A stretch of DNA of 64,000 bases from Limibacter armeniacum (GTDB taxonomy: Bacteria > Bacteroidota > Bacteroidia > Cytophagales > Flammeovirgaceae), in the NCBI RefSeq assembly GCF_036880985.1, contig NZ_JBAJNO010000008.1, positions 2,778,656-2,842,655 on the forward strand, given 5' to 3'. The notes under the pieces are model-generated. The model made no database searches. It was not told the DNA's origin and saw nothing but the letters and a program-made list of their open reading frames with translations. Shown here in pieces: positions 45,009 to 53,497 of this stretch. Made by a program: the position numbers and the translations under genes. Position 1 is the first letter of the stretch. Every line of letters begins with the position of its first letter.

Positions 45009-45580
45009 TATACGCCAGGAGTGATTACGCCCGTGAATGGATCTTGCACGCTGTCATCAGACAACTTTACAGTACCCATAAAAATAGGTGCAGGACCTTT
45101 TCGAGCTGATTGGAAATTGAATGTATTACCTCTTCGATCTGCTGAAGCAGCACCAGTTGTAGCAACTCCACCAGATACACGCTTGGCCGGATAGCCACGA
45201 TGTCCAAGCATACGTGTTTGGCCATCCATTTCACGCACAAGGATAATGAAGTTGCCATTCTGCGTGTACTGGTCAAAACCAAGCATTTCCCCTTTGGAAC
45301 CCGGATGCAAAAACTCTATGGAGTTCAATTTTGACATGCCGTCAAACTCACCCTGAGATTCCCCATCAAGCTTCAATGTCTCAATGGTTCCATAGACACG
45401 CGTGAACCCTACAGTATTGGCGAATACAATATCTCCCGTGATCGTCACCAAATCTGACAGCAGGTTATCTACATAAGCAGGTTCGTCAGATACAGGAACA
45501 GGAAGCGTTACAATATCTTCAAGTTTGGCAATGGCAAGGATCTGTTCCAGTCCCCAGGGTTTGGCTCGCCATCGTTCCAT
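45008..45580 (-). CDS. Capsid-associated or tail-tube-like phage protein
   Basis: I place the start at 45580 (MERWRAKPWGLEQI), because the upstream ATG (45649) falls inside a strong hairpin. The 190-residue product is beta-rich, with VTLPVPVSDEPAYVDNLLS and GNTFNFQSARKGPAPIFMG. It follows the major capsid gene. A decoration, stabiliser or tail role is possible. Not identified by family. Confidence 0.65.
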   Translation of the reverse strand: MERWRAKPWGLEQILAIAKLEDIVTLPVPVSDEPAYVDNLLSDLVTITGDIVFANTVGFTRVYGTIETLKLDGESQGEFDGMSKLNSIEFLHPGSKGEMLGFDQYTQNGNFIILVREMDGQTRMLGHRGYPAKRVSGGVATTGAASADRRGNTFNFQSARKGPAPIFMGTVKLSDDSVQDPFTGVITPGV

Positions 45581-45628
45581 AAAACATCTTCTAACATGAT
45601 TGATATGATTTGTAAGAAGTGAGAGAAT

Positions 45629-45663
45629 AGGTCTGATTGGCGTTATCAATCAGACCTTTATTG
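45629..45663. terminator. Attenuator-like hairpin after the capsid gene
   Basis: AGGTCTGATTG and its exact complement CAATCAGACCT enclose a 7-nt loop. It lies just past the capsid stop codon in the minus direction. T runs are weak, so partial read-through is likely, leaving the capsid transcript more abundant than downstream genes. Confidence 0.65.
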
Positions 45664-45664
45664 G

Positions 45665-46651
45665 TTAGGCTTGGTCGTTGATCCAAACCGCATCTAGGGT
45701 GGCAAACTGAACACCAAAGGCAAGCGCAAGGAAGATGGCCAACGTTTTAGGGTTGGTCTTCATTACCTCGATTTTCTCCTGGTCAGATTCACCGTCAATA
45801 CCCACACACATATTCCATTCAGGAGAAATGATCACACGTTGAGAGGTACCCATTCCAGCCAAAGGAACAATCTCACACATACCCGCTGAGCCTTCCAAGT
45901 AGGTTTGCTCATACTTGGTATTGTATGGATTTGCACCAGTCTCGGCTTTGTAATCGTCACAATATTTATCGTAAACATTGTAACTCATGTACATCTTAAC
46001 AGGTCTGCTTCTGAAGGCATCGTCAATTTGACGGTACATGTCTTTAAGCTTCGTTAGTGCATCCGCTGAAGTGATTGCACCTGTAGCAATGACGTTACCT
46101 CTTGTAAGGTCAAAACCTTCTGTTGCATCACCAGCATTGTCTATCGCTGATTGCGCGCCAATGGCAAGCTCATCCGTGATGATCTTAAAGAAGCCATTAT
46201 TCACATCCACCGCATCGGTACCAGCACTGTTATAGATGCCATTAAACAGGACATCCATATTCAGTTCATGACCTACAGTAGCGAGAATCTGCTCAAAAAA
46301 TTCTTTCTCAAAAGGATGGTCACTTGCATCGACACCCTTTTTCATAAGCATGGCTAACCATGACTTACGGTATTCCAATGGGTTTTCTTCCAAGTTGACC
46401 TCACCAATCTGTACCTGCAAGGTCCTTGGCTTGATGGCACCCACATTGGCTTTTTTAGACCAATCCTTACCGTAAGGTTTTAGGAGCTTTTCAAGTTGCA
46501 GCGTGGAAAGAACATAACGGTCCTTGATTCCTGGCAAGACATTAAAGTGATTGAAAATGTCATCCATGGAAGTGGTGGGGATGGTAATCAGCTCTCGCTG
46601 AAATTCCTCACAGTATTGCTGTAATGCTTCAATATTAATAGCGTCAGGCAT
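45665..46651 (-). CDS. Major capsid protein
   Basis: This 328-residue protein has an HK97-like outline: N-terminal helix (INIEALQQYCEEFQRELITI), a spine/P-domain part with MDVLFNGIYNSAGTDAVDV, and a C-terminal RVIISPEWNMCVGIDGES followed by a hydrophobic LAIFLALAFGVQFATL segment. It follows the S49 protease/scaffold gene, as MCP genes do. It is expected to assemble the head. Confidence 0.88.
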   Translation of the reverse strand: MPDAINIEALQQYCEEFQRELITIPTTSMDDIFNHFNVLPGIKDRYVLSTLQLEKLLKPYGKDWSKKANVGAIKPRTLQVQIGEVNLEENPLEYRKSWLAMLMKKGVDASDHPFEKEFFEQILATVGHELNMDVLFNGIYNSAGTDAVDVNNGFFKIITDELAIGAQSAIDNAGDATEGFDLTRGNVIATGAITSADALTKLKDMYRQIDDAFRSRPVKMYMSYNVYDKYCDDYKAETGANPYNTKYEQTYLEGSAGMCEIVPLAGMGTSQRVIISPEWNMCVGIDGESDQEKIEVMKTNPKTLAIFLALAFGVQFATLDAVWINDQA

Positions 46652-46678
46652 TTCTATGAAATGTTAGAAGGTGAAGGA

Positions 46679-47071
46679 TTATTTTCTCATTCTGGCGATA
46701 CGCTCCTGTCTTTGTTTTCCGACAGTAGAAAAGTGAGCGGCTTCAGCGTCAGTAGATGGGCTGCTGTCGTTGTCGCTATTGCCAGTAGCTGGTTGCGTAC
46801 TGCTTGCGGACGGACTCTTTTCCAGCTCCTGGATACGAGCCTCAAGCGTAGCTATATTTTCGTTAGCTGCTGAAAGATCAGAGTTGGCTGTTTCCAAATT
46901 GGCATTGGCAGTTTCAAGCTGCGTTTGTACCGCTTCTGATGCAGCCAAAGACTGCTCGATGGTATCCATCTGTTCGTTGTTAAGCACAACGCCCTCTTCT
47001 GTAGCGTCAAGCTCAGTAGCGTTTAAAGCTGCAAAAGTGCGTGCCCATTTGTTGGTGGTGATATTTGACAT
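46679..47071 (-). CDS. Internal-start scaffold protein (same frame as the protease)
   Basis: An in-frame ATG at 47071 begins MSNITTNKWARTFAALNATE, exactly where the protease domain ends and the coiled coil begins. A separate 130-residue product ending RMRK is likely, as in lambda C/Nu3. An A-rich stretch precedes the ATG; Bacteroidota lack strong ribosome-binding sequences, so this is not decisive. Confidence 0.5.
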   Translation of the reverse strand: MSNITTNKWARTFAALNATELDATEEGVVLNNEQMDTIEQSLAASEAVQTQLETANANLETANSDLSAANENIATLEARIQELEKSPSASSTQPATGNSDNDSSPSTDAEAAHFSTVGKQRQERIARMRK

Positions 47072-47959
47072 TTTGGTATTGGTCTTTTTTGAAGAATTTG
47101 ATTTATCTGTAAGTGCGGATAACCTTTTGAGTGCAAAGTTTTCATCTCCAATGGCATCGATCAGACCAACTTCCAATGCTTCGCTGCTGGTGAAAATGGC
47201 TCCTTTGAACAAGGTCTTATGATTTAGCTTCAACTTTCCACGTCGGTTTTTCTTGATACCGTTCACAAAGGCATTGTTAAGTGGGTTCAGGATTTTTTGC
47301 TTATATGGTTCAGTGTTACCTTCCATCAATGCCCTGTACTCACTGTTTTTTTCTGAGGCATCATCAGCGTAAATACTATTGAACTTTACGCCCAAACTTT
47401 CCCAATACTCACGGTCATCTACATAATTCATCATTGCACCAATAGAGCCGATCAGGTTGGTATCATGTGAGCTAATAATCTCATCTGCTGCACTGGCAAT
47501 CCACATAGCAGCAGAAGCGGCCATTCCATCACTGACAAAAGCAGCAACAGGTTTACGGGTATTTCGGATTGTATCTACCAATGTTTGTGTACCATCAGCC
47601 TGACCACCTGGAGAGTCAATATCCAACAGGATAGCGTCAATATCCGGATCATTATCAAAGGCAATAATTTGTTTTGATTTGGTAATGGTCCCCTCAGGGC
47701 CACACTGTTGGTCATTCTTCATGACAACACCATGGATCTTGACAACCCCGAATCTTCTCTGCTTACTTACTCCACTGGAGGCAACAGTATAATTCATCGT
47801 GTTGGAGCGGTGCGCTTCCCGAAGCTGAGCAAGGTCTTTTCCTTCCCAGAAACTACGTCCGGACAATATGGAGTTGATCAGTGGTACAAATCCTTTGACA
47901 GAGTCTTGATTAATAGCCCAGACGCTATTAAGTATGGTAGAAATAAGTGCTGTATTCAT
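46679..47959 (-). CDS. S49 (SppA-like) phage head protease fused to scaffold
   Basis: The N-terminal two-thirds carry an S49 signal-peptide-peptidase-like fold: LLDIDSPGGQADG and FVSDGMAASAAMWIASAAD with the catalytic Ser, then TNLIGSIGAMMN. Residues from about 297 onward are coiled-coil (QTQLETANANLETANSDL) and disordered, which is scaffold-like. It precedes the major capsid gene. Prohead proteases cut the scaffold and capsid during maturation. An in-frame internal start may give free scaffold. Confidence 0.9.
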   Translation of the reverse strand: MNTALISTILNSVWAINQDSVKGFVPLINSILSGRSFWEGKDLAQLREAHRSNTMNYTVASSGVSKQRRFGVVKIHGVVMKNDQQCGPEGTITKSKQIIAFDNDPDIDAILLDIDSPGGQADGTQTLVDTIRNTRKPVAAFVSDGMAASAAMWIASAADEIISSHDTNLIGSIGAMMNYVDDREYWESLGVKFNSIYADDASEKNSEYRALMEGNTEPYKQKILNPLNNAFVNGIKKNRRGKLKLNHKTLFKGAIFTSSEALEVGLIDAIGDENFALKRLSALTDKSNSSKKTNTKMSNITTNKWARTFAALNATELDATEEGVVLNNEQMDTIEQSLAASEAVQTQLETANANLETANSDLSAANENIATLEARIQELEKSPSASSTQPATGNSDNDSSPSTDAEAAHFSTVGKQRQERIARMRK

Positions 47960-48048
47960 TGCGCTTCAGTTCGGTGATTCGATTTTGAAGCAATAACAGG
48001 ATAGGAGATGTTTTCCCGTAGGACAAAAAGTTGTTCAATAGAAAGGTG

Positions 48049-48077
48049 AAAAAGCCTCCCGGTGATGGGAGGCTTTC
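48049..48077 (-). terminator. Terminator after the 944-residue phage protein
   Basis: On the minus strand, AAAGCCTCCC pairs with GGGAGGCTTT around a 6-nt loop and is followed by TTTTTC. It partially isolates the large protein from the capsid genes. Confidence 0.82.
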
Positions 48078-48080
48078 TTG

Positions 48081-50915
48081 TTATATAGTGGCCAGTGTTG
48101 TTCCACTTACATTCTTGACAGTAAAGGTACCGCCACTGTTTTTGATTACGGTAAAGTCATCGGCAACAACATCGCTGGTATCTGCTACCGTTATTTCCAA
48201 ATCCCCTTCCGTAATGATATAGTTTGCATTGGAGTTCCCATCATCGTTATAGCGGGACACCCACTGACAACCCGACCAATCCAAGACACCACTCATACCA
48301 TTTCCCCTGTAGTTGAGTCTTCTCAGTTCTCCATTCACATTAAGCATGTTCCTTATTTTACCCTCTATATTGAAAAAGAAATTGTAACTCCTGAAGCCGA
48401 ACTCGACATTGGCAAAATCATAATCAAAGTTATCAGGCATGGAGTCCATATTCCTGAACAGGATCTGAGACCTTACTGAGTAACTACCTGCCTTGAATGG
48501 TGTTACGCCAGTCACCAATGGCAATTCAAAAAGATAGAGGTACCCATTACCAAACTCGTTATGTATCCTGACGTTTGACAGGTCCAGTACCCCTGTAAGG
48601 TTAGGCAAATAAGAAATCACAAAGTCACCTTTACCCAAGTTGGTAGTGTTAGAGAATAGCAAAGTATCACAAGCCATTTGCGACAGGCTAAACTGAGGGT
48701 ATCCAGTATCCGAAGGATCACTGATATCCACATCAAAATCAAGCCCACTAAAGTCAGCCGTACCAACTGTATTACCAATGGTTGCCAGTAATGGATTGTT
48801 GGATACAATACATACACCATTGTTGTTTTGGTACCCACCTGCATAGGTAGTTTGTATTGATTTCACCTTCTCCAGTAATGGGTGGTTGTTGATTCTCAGC
48901 TCTATAGTACGATCATCTGTGTAATTGATAGGCATATCAATCTCCTGCAATATATCATTGTCCCTTGCATAGAACCTTACCAGTGCTGTATCTGCAAATG
49001 AGATCCTTTCCAGTTTAGGATTGTACCATAACCTGAAATAGGCATTGCCCTGAAGTACAGATAACTTTGAGTCACTACCGTCTATCAGGCGTAAATTCGC
49101 ATTATTGTTGGCTATAAACTGTCTTCCGCCATTTACCTCATCTCCAATAATTGACTCCTTGAAGATGATTTCCTCCAGATTTGTTTGATCATTGATAGTG
49201 AAAAAGTCTCCAAACCTTGCATACAATGCTTTAAATGTCCCCTTGATGGCATCATTGCCAAATTCTGAATTGTTGATGCTTATATCCTGATAGTTATTAG
49301 GATCATCATTTACACTGGCTACCGCCAATACCATCATATCACCATCATCATTAATAGCATATCGGGTAATACTGCTTGATGCCCCTTGGTCGCTTTGATA
49401 TCCGCTATCCTTTTCAAAAAAGACATTGGCACATTGCAGCCTTTCCCGCAGTGGGTTTTTCAGTACCTGCTCTATATAGTTGTCATCCCCAAAGAAGCTC
49501 AGGTAAAACCAGTGGCTCCATAGCTTGATGGTCATCTGACTGCCAGCTTCCTGCAACAGCTCATTGAACACGTCCAGATAGACAGCTGCAATACGGTTAA
49601 GTGAAAGGTCATAGGTGGCTGTAGAAGCATTTGCCGCATCAGTAAAATCTACATTATAGATGCTTAGCTTTTTCATATCAAGCTCTATCAGGCTATCAGG
49701 TTCCGTATGGTAAAATTCCACAATCGATCCCTCCAAACCATAGTACGATTCCATACCAGTGGCATTGATAAACACATTGTTGTATGGTCCCCGGACAATG
49801 ATCAGCCCTTCTCCTGAATTCTGAGAAAAACGGTTACGCAGATCAAAATACCCTTTCTTCATCTTCACTTTCACAAGGCCAAAAGTAGCGGTCGTAAATG
49901 TCCAGCCTTCCCCGTTGCCGTCAAAGTTCTCTCCGCCCAGCTTTTCCATCAGGTCAATACATGATTGGTCTGGTTCCTCTCCAGGAATAAGCGGAAACCC
50001 TTGTGCTGAAGACTCAAACCCAAACTCATCTACCAGTACGCCAATCTTAAAGGTACGTCCTGTAAAGGTCTGATTACTGCCAATGTTATCGACCTGTTCC
50101 AGTATTGACAAAAGCTTATCCTTTTGGAGTATGGCATTGGTAACATCTACCGTAACATCTTGCTGCTTAATCCAATCACCCAAAGTCAGGTTCAGGTTAT
50201 TGGCATTCTTCAAACATAAGTAAACAAGGTTGGTCCATCCGGCATCGCTCAGGTCTACATCACCCGAAATCAGTGCATCACAAAACTGAAATCCTGATAC
50301 GGAGCTTTTACCATCTTCCAAATACAGATAGGAAAGTCCTGCATCCGGATCATGTACCCATTCATAATTGTTGGTGCCCTGTACCAGTAGTGCTTCAGGG
50401 TTGCCACTCTCTACAATAAGGTCTGGTATCTTGACTTCTGTTTCGGTGGCTCCCTCATAGAATGGAATATCACAAGCTGACTGATAACGGCAAGATAGGC
50501 GGTACCCGTTTTTGTCAGCAGTTTGAGCGCCTGATCCGTCATCATAGGTGATCCGGGCTGGAAGCTCCTTGGTGCCAACGGCTCTTACGTCTCCGTTCTG
50601 ATACTCACAAAGCAGGATCAACTCTTTCCCTATTATCTCGCTTAGCTCGGTGGTTACAATCTCCCGCACCTTTGGGAGCTGGAAAGAAAGTGCCGTATCA
50701 AAGTATTCTCCCTGGCTACTTTGGTTTTCCTTAACTGTCAGTGAGCCGCTTTCCTGCGTGAAGTAGATTTCCTTCCACACCTTGGTAGGATACAGCTCTA
50801 TATCACCATCCAGCTTGGCACCTATTTGTTCGGGAAAGGAGGCTATTTCCTCTTCCAGTACGTACTGGATCTTGGCCAGTCCGCCAATATTGGTTTGTCC
50901 TGAGTAGGTTGTCAT
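48081..50915 (-). CDS. Giant phage protein: tail-tube-like N-terminus with LRR-like extension
   Basis: The N-terminal ~155 residues have beta-rich tail-tube-like features, including SSQGEYFDTALSFQLPKVRE and a DKNGYRLSCRYQSACDIPFY segment recalling a widespread Bacteroidota phage tube protein. The remaining ~790 residues carry leucine-rich-repeat-like units (NANLRLIDGSDSKL, LRINNHPLLEKVKSI, VISYLPNLTGVLDLSNVRI). The protein ends SGTTLATI. The architecture suggests a surface-binding fibre or decoration. The gene lies upstream of the protease-capsid genes, not in the tail module. No enzymatic motif. Confidence 0.65.
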   Translation of the reverse strand: MTTYSGQTNIGGLAKIQYVLEEEIASFPEQIGAKLDGDIELYPTKVWKEIYFTQESGSLTVKENQSSQGEYFDTALSFQLPKVREIVTTELSEIIGKELILLCEYQNGDVRAVGTKELPARITYDDGSGAQTADKNGYRLSCRYQSACDIPFYEGATETEVKIPDLIVESGNPEALLVQGTNNYEWVHDPDAGLSYLYLEDGKSSVSGFQFCDALISGDVDLSDAGWTNLVYLCLKNANNLNLTLGDWIKQQDVTVDVTNAILQKDKLLSILEQVDNIGSNQTFTGRTFKIGVLVDEFGFESSAQGFPLIPGEEPDQSCIDLMEKLGGENFDGNGEGWTFTTATFGLVKVKMKKGYFDLRNRFSQNSGEGLIIVRGPYNNVFINATGMESYYGLEGSIVEFYHTEPDSLIELDMKKLSIYNVDFTDAANASTATYDLSLNRIAAVYLDVFNELLQEAGSQMTIKLWSHWFYLSFFGDDNYIEQVLKNPLRERLQCANVFFEKDSGYQSDQGASSSITRYAINDDGDMMVLAVASVNDDPNNYQDISINNSEFGNDAIKGTFKALYARFGDFFTINDQTNLEEIIFKESIIGDEVNGGRQFIANNNANLRLIDGSDSKLSVLQGNAYFRLWYNPKLERISFADTALVRFYARDNDILQEIDMPINYTDDRTIELRINNHPLLEKVKSIQTTYAGGYQNNNGVCIVSNNPLLATIGNTVGTADFSGLDFDVDISDPSDTGYPQFSLSQMACDTLLFSNTTNLGKGDFVISYLPNLTGVLDLSNVRIHNEFGNGYLYLFELPLVTGVTPFKAGSYSVRSQILFRNMDSMPDNFDYDFANVEFGFRSYNFFFNIEGKIRNMLNVNGELRRLNYRGNGMSGVLDWSGCQWVSRYNDDGNSNANYIITEGDLEITVADTSDVVADDFTVIKNSGGTFTVKNVSGTTLATI

Positions 50916-50926
50916 GTTGTTATCAA

Positions 50927-51388
50927 TTAGAAAAGTATATCATCATTTGTATTGGTGGCGAGAAAATGATCCAGCTCTTTTTTGTGGTTTGAGCGTTGCC
51001 AAGTCTTGTAGGCTGTTTCACGCTGGAGGTCATCTTCAGAGATTTGGTGAAGCTCCAAAAACTCACTGATGATCAAAAGCACATTATGGCCATGGTTACG
51101 CTTGGCATTGTAGAGCACAAAGTCCAGCATTTCTTTGCAAAACCATTCCTTGATCAGTCGTTGGAGGCGGTACCGTCTGGATAGTGTAGGGTTGTGCATC
51201 AGTACATGCACACGGTTGTACTTCTCTGCTTGCTCCAGCATATGGAGCATACGTTTACGGTCAGGTCCTTTCTGACCGATACATAAATTAGGATTGATGC
51301 GAAGCCGTTTCTGCTTGTTGCGCTTCTTCAAAAACTTGTACAGGTAATTATCCAGCAAAAGTACTGTAGGGCTTAACCTCATTGACAT
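50927..51388 (-). CDS. First gene of the late operon, unknown function
   Basis: The 153-residue basic protein begins MSMRLSPTVLLLDNYLYKFL and contains a KKRNKQKRLRINPN basic segment and a helical C-terminus. It lies 11 bp before the large protein. DNA- or RNA-binding is possible from its charge. It could be a late activator or a structural component. Duplicated promoter-like elements lie about 70-130 bp upstream. Confidence 0.6.
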   Translation of the reverse strand: MSMRLSPTVLLLDNYLYKFLKKRNKQKRLRINPNLCIGQKGPDRKRMLHMLEQAEKYNRVHVLMHNPTLSRRYRLQRLIKEWFCKEMLDFVLYNAKRNHGHNVLLIISEFLELHQISEDDLQRETAYKTWQRSNHKKELDHFLATNTNDDILF

Positions 51389-51459
51389 AGGTCATGGATT
51401 TGATTTCCACAAAAAAATAAGCTGGATAATGGGTAGTGTAAGAGGGGTTGATTGGGATA

Positions 51460-51523
51460 TACATTTGTCCGTTATAGACCTTTCTAATAGGACAAATGTA
51501 CATAAAATAGGACAAATGTACAT
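51460..51523. promoter_or_regulatory. Repeated GGACAAATGTACAT elements upstream of the late operon
   Basis: ATAGGACAAATGTACAT occurs twice (51487-51503 and 51507-51523), 20 bp apart, and TACATTTGTCC (51460-51470) is the same motif inverted. On the minus strand the two direct copies contain TACATTTG, an exact TAnnTTTG promoter -7 box. They lie about 70-135 bp upstream of the late operon start at 51388. They are likely late-promoter elements or operators for a phage activator. Confidence 0.6.
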
Positions 51524-51625
51524 GGTCAAAATCTTGGATATGTCAGATTTTGTACTATTCCCATAATTCTGACCAAATACGAAATTTCAGTGATTTAGTG
51601 GCTCCGTGGAGAGTTGGGAAAAAGT

Positions 51626-52052
51626 GTTGATTTTGTTGATTTGTTGATAGTCTATGTTAAGTGTTAGTTTATCAATGAGTTATAAGATCAACATTTTTGG
51701 TAAATCTGATCAACAGCATGTTGTTTGTTGATCGGTTTTTGACCCTTTTTGGTGTGTTTTGTTAAAATACTTTAAAAAACCTGACTAATTCTCTCCTTAG
51801 CTGATCAACACTTTTGTTGATTATCAACATTTTTAAAAATTTTGTTGATTGTGTAAGTTATTGATAGTTAGTTTTTTATATACCATTATCAACAAATCAA
51901 CAAAATCAACACTATTTTCAACTTCGCTGAGTTTTACTGAGAACTAAATCTTTAGTTATTGTATTATCCCTATTTTTTTTTCGATTCGTTTTTTTTCAGG
52001 CATAAAAAAGCCTTTGGGAATCCAAAGGCTGTTGATCTGTTGTTTTGTTGAT
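51626..52052. repeat. GTTGAT/ATCAAC iteron-like array
   Basis: Thirteen copies of the hexamer occur in 285 bp: GTTGAT at 51626, 51635, 51643, 51727, 51816 and 51844, and ATCAAC at 51687, 51709, 51804, 51823, 51888, 51896 and 51905. Two more GTTGAT copies lie at 52031 and 52047. Flanks often extend to TTGTTGAT. A palindromic pair TGTTGAT/ATCAACA spans 51815-51829. The 666-bp region 51,389-52,054 has no gene and is AT-rich. A phage replication origin or partition-type site is suggested. Confidence 0.75.
52004..52030 (-). terminator. Terminator of the early operon
   Basis: On the minus strand, AGCCTTTGG and CCAAAGGCT pair around GATT-like loop and are followed by TTTTTT. It ends the early transcript 25 bp past the last gene. 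Confidence 0.85.
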
Positions 52053-52054
52053 AA

Positions 52055-52252
52055 TCAATCCAGACTATCCAATGCATATTCTTCCTGCCATTTATAAGAT
52101 TTTCCTGCAACCGTATCTTTTATGTCTTTATTGAAGTCGATAATAGCCGGGAGTAGGAGCAGCACCATCACACATATCAGACAGATAAAACCAATAATGG
52201 CGGTGTAATTAATATTTCTTTCCATCATAAACAGGTTTAGTTGTCCATACAT
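52055..52252 (-). CDS. Small membrane protein, last gene of the early operon
   Basis: This 65-residue protein overlaps the upstream gene by 16 bp. It has one strongly hydrophobic segment (IIGFICLICVMVLLLLPAII) and an acidic cytoplasmic tail ending YALDSLD. Alternative starts at the second or third methionine (MMERN) are possible. Function is unknown. Confidence 0.6.
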   Translation of the reverse strand: MYGQLNLFMMERNINYTAIIGFICLICVMVLLLLPAIIDFNKDIKDTVAGKSYKWQEEYALDSLD

Positions 52253-52914
52253 TTAGGGCACGTCTTACCATCCACGTATAGTTTGTCTTCACAATACCAA
52301 CATTGCATGGTTTTTTTTGGTCTATCAACTGGTCTAGTTCGATTAAATGCCAATCTCCATCCTGCATGAAGAAACAAGTCCACGCCTTTGTAGTTGGCCA
52401 CTTGCATAATTGCGGCTAACGCTGCACCTGCCTGATATTCTCGTGTTGTTCCTGGTCCTTCCGGATCAAGTGCTAGTACCTTTTTTTCGGCATATACCAG
52501 GGCATGTTCTATACTTTTGAATGTAGGTTGTTTTCCTGCCAGGTTCTTTTCATACACATAGCCAATGGTACTGATCATTAGCTTCCCTTCATTGTTGCTA
52601 ATCCAATCACAAATCCAAAGAAAAGAACTTGCTAATTTATCCTCAAAAGTGTCTTTGATAAAGATTGGGTAAAATGTCTGAATATGGAAGTTGAACGTTT
52701 CTGGATTTACAAAATTCACAAGAGTTAAACTGTTAATGTAATGTTTGATATATGCTTTTTTGTTGAGGTTTGCAGCTTCAGCTGCTTTTCCCAGGTCAGA
52801 GCTTGCCCTTAGTATATTGTGATATTGACAATGTTCTTCTTCTTTAAAGTCTTTTGATTTTACTCTGATATAGGCATTGTGTATAAACTGAGTAAGCCGA
52901 GTTGATTTTGCCAT
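52237..52914 (-). CDS. Phage early protein with C-terminal zinc ribbon
   Basis: The 225-residue protein begins MAKSTRLTQFIHNAYIRVKS. Its C-terminus has two CxxC pairs (CWYCEDKLYVDGKTCPKC), a zinc-ribbon. The middle region is helical and aromatic. DNA- or RNA-binding is plausible. No family recognised. Confidence 0.65.
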   Translation of the reverse strand: MAKSTRLTQFIHNAYIRVKSKDFKEEEHCQYHNILRASSDLGKAAEAANLNKKAYIKHYINSLTLVNFVNPETFNFHIQTFYPIFIKDTFEDKLASSFLWICDWISNNEGKLMISTIGYVYEKNLAGKQPTFKSIEHALVYAEKKVLALDPEGPGTTREYQAGAALAAIMQVANYKGVDLFLHAGWRLAFNRTRPVDRPKKTMQCWYCEDKLYVDGKTCPKCMDN

Positions 52915-52932
52915 TGATTTTTGTAGTTAAAA

Positions 52933-52957
52933 TGGGAGGGGTGAGAAGTCCCTCCCG
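52933..52957. terminator. Hairpin between two early genes
   Basis: GGGAGGG and CCCTCCC pair around an 11-nt loop, followed on the minus strand by ATTTTAAC. It may attenuate the early transcript. Confidence 0.55.
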
Positions 52958-52978
52958 TTAGGTGAAAAATGCACGAGT

Positions 52979-53140
52979 TTATTCAGAATCATCATCATCA
53001 CTGTCATAGTAATAATCGTCATCATCATCATCGTATGACCATATATTTTGACTTCCTTTCTTCTTGTCTAATAAGCTTCCCAGTAGTGAGACGAAAGCCA
53101 AGACAATAAAGTAGAGTAGCATTACTTTTATAAGGGCCAT
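52979..53140 (-). CDS. Short membrane protein with aspartate-rich tail
   Basis: The frame from ATG at 53140 to TAA at 52979 encodes 53 residues: a hydrophobic segment (VMLLYFIVLAFVSLLGSLL) followed by DDDDDDYYYDSDDDDSE. It fits tightly between two other genes. The 9-codon tract of aspartates at the end is striking. Function unknown. Confidence 0.55.
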   Translation of the reverse strand: MALIKVMLLYFIVLAFVSLLGSLLDKKKGSQNIWSYDDDDDDYYYDSDDDDSE

Positions 53141-53158
53141 GGTTTTAGGGGTTATTGA

Positions 53159-53497
53159 TTAATAATAAGATGTGGGAGTCCCTGATCCATCTCTTTGATC
53201 ACGTTTAAACTCAGCATTGACTTTTGCTTCTATAGCTTCATCCATATCATAAAAAACACCAACCTCTTTATAGTAATGAGTATGACCTTTTGGCTTTTTC
53301 ATAAGCTTTATGATATTATTTTCGAAGATTTCAAGTTTGAATTTTTCTTGATCGATATGGTTTCTTATTTCTCGATGATGTTTTTTAGACTCTTTTAGTT
53401 TTTTAGCATCATCTATATTTAGAAAAATGACCAAGGCTATCAACATGAAAAGAAAGCCTAACTCAATGCTTAGAATTATTCCATTAGAACTACTCAT
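53159..53497 (-). CDS. Single-pass membrane protein
   Basis: I prefer the start at 53497 (MSSSNGIILSIELGFL), which overlaps the upstream stop by 8 bp. The longer frame (53593) has no leader sense. The 112-residue product has a hydrophobic N-terminus (LSIELGFLFMLIALVIFL) and a charged tail. Unknown function. Confidence 0.6.
   Translation of the reverse strand: MSSSNGIILSIELGFLFMLIALVIFLNIDDAKKLKESKKHHREIRNHIDQEKFKLEIFENNIIKLMKKPKGHTHYYKEVGVFYDMDEAIEAKVNAEFKRDQRDGSGTPTSYY

Noticed and set aside
48081..50915. Diversity-generating retroelement target
   Set aside because: No reverse transcriptase or template repeat was found in the window.
51626..52052. CRISPR-like array
   Set aside because: The repeated unit is only 6-8 bp, in both orientations, with irregular spacing; no repeat-spacer structure or cas gene is present.
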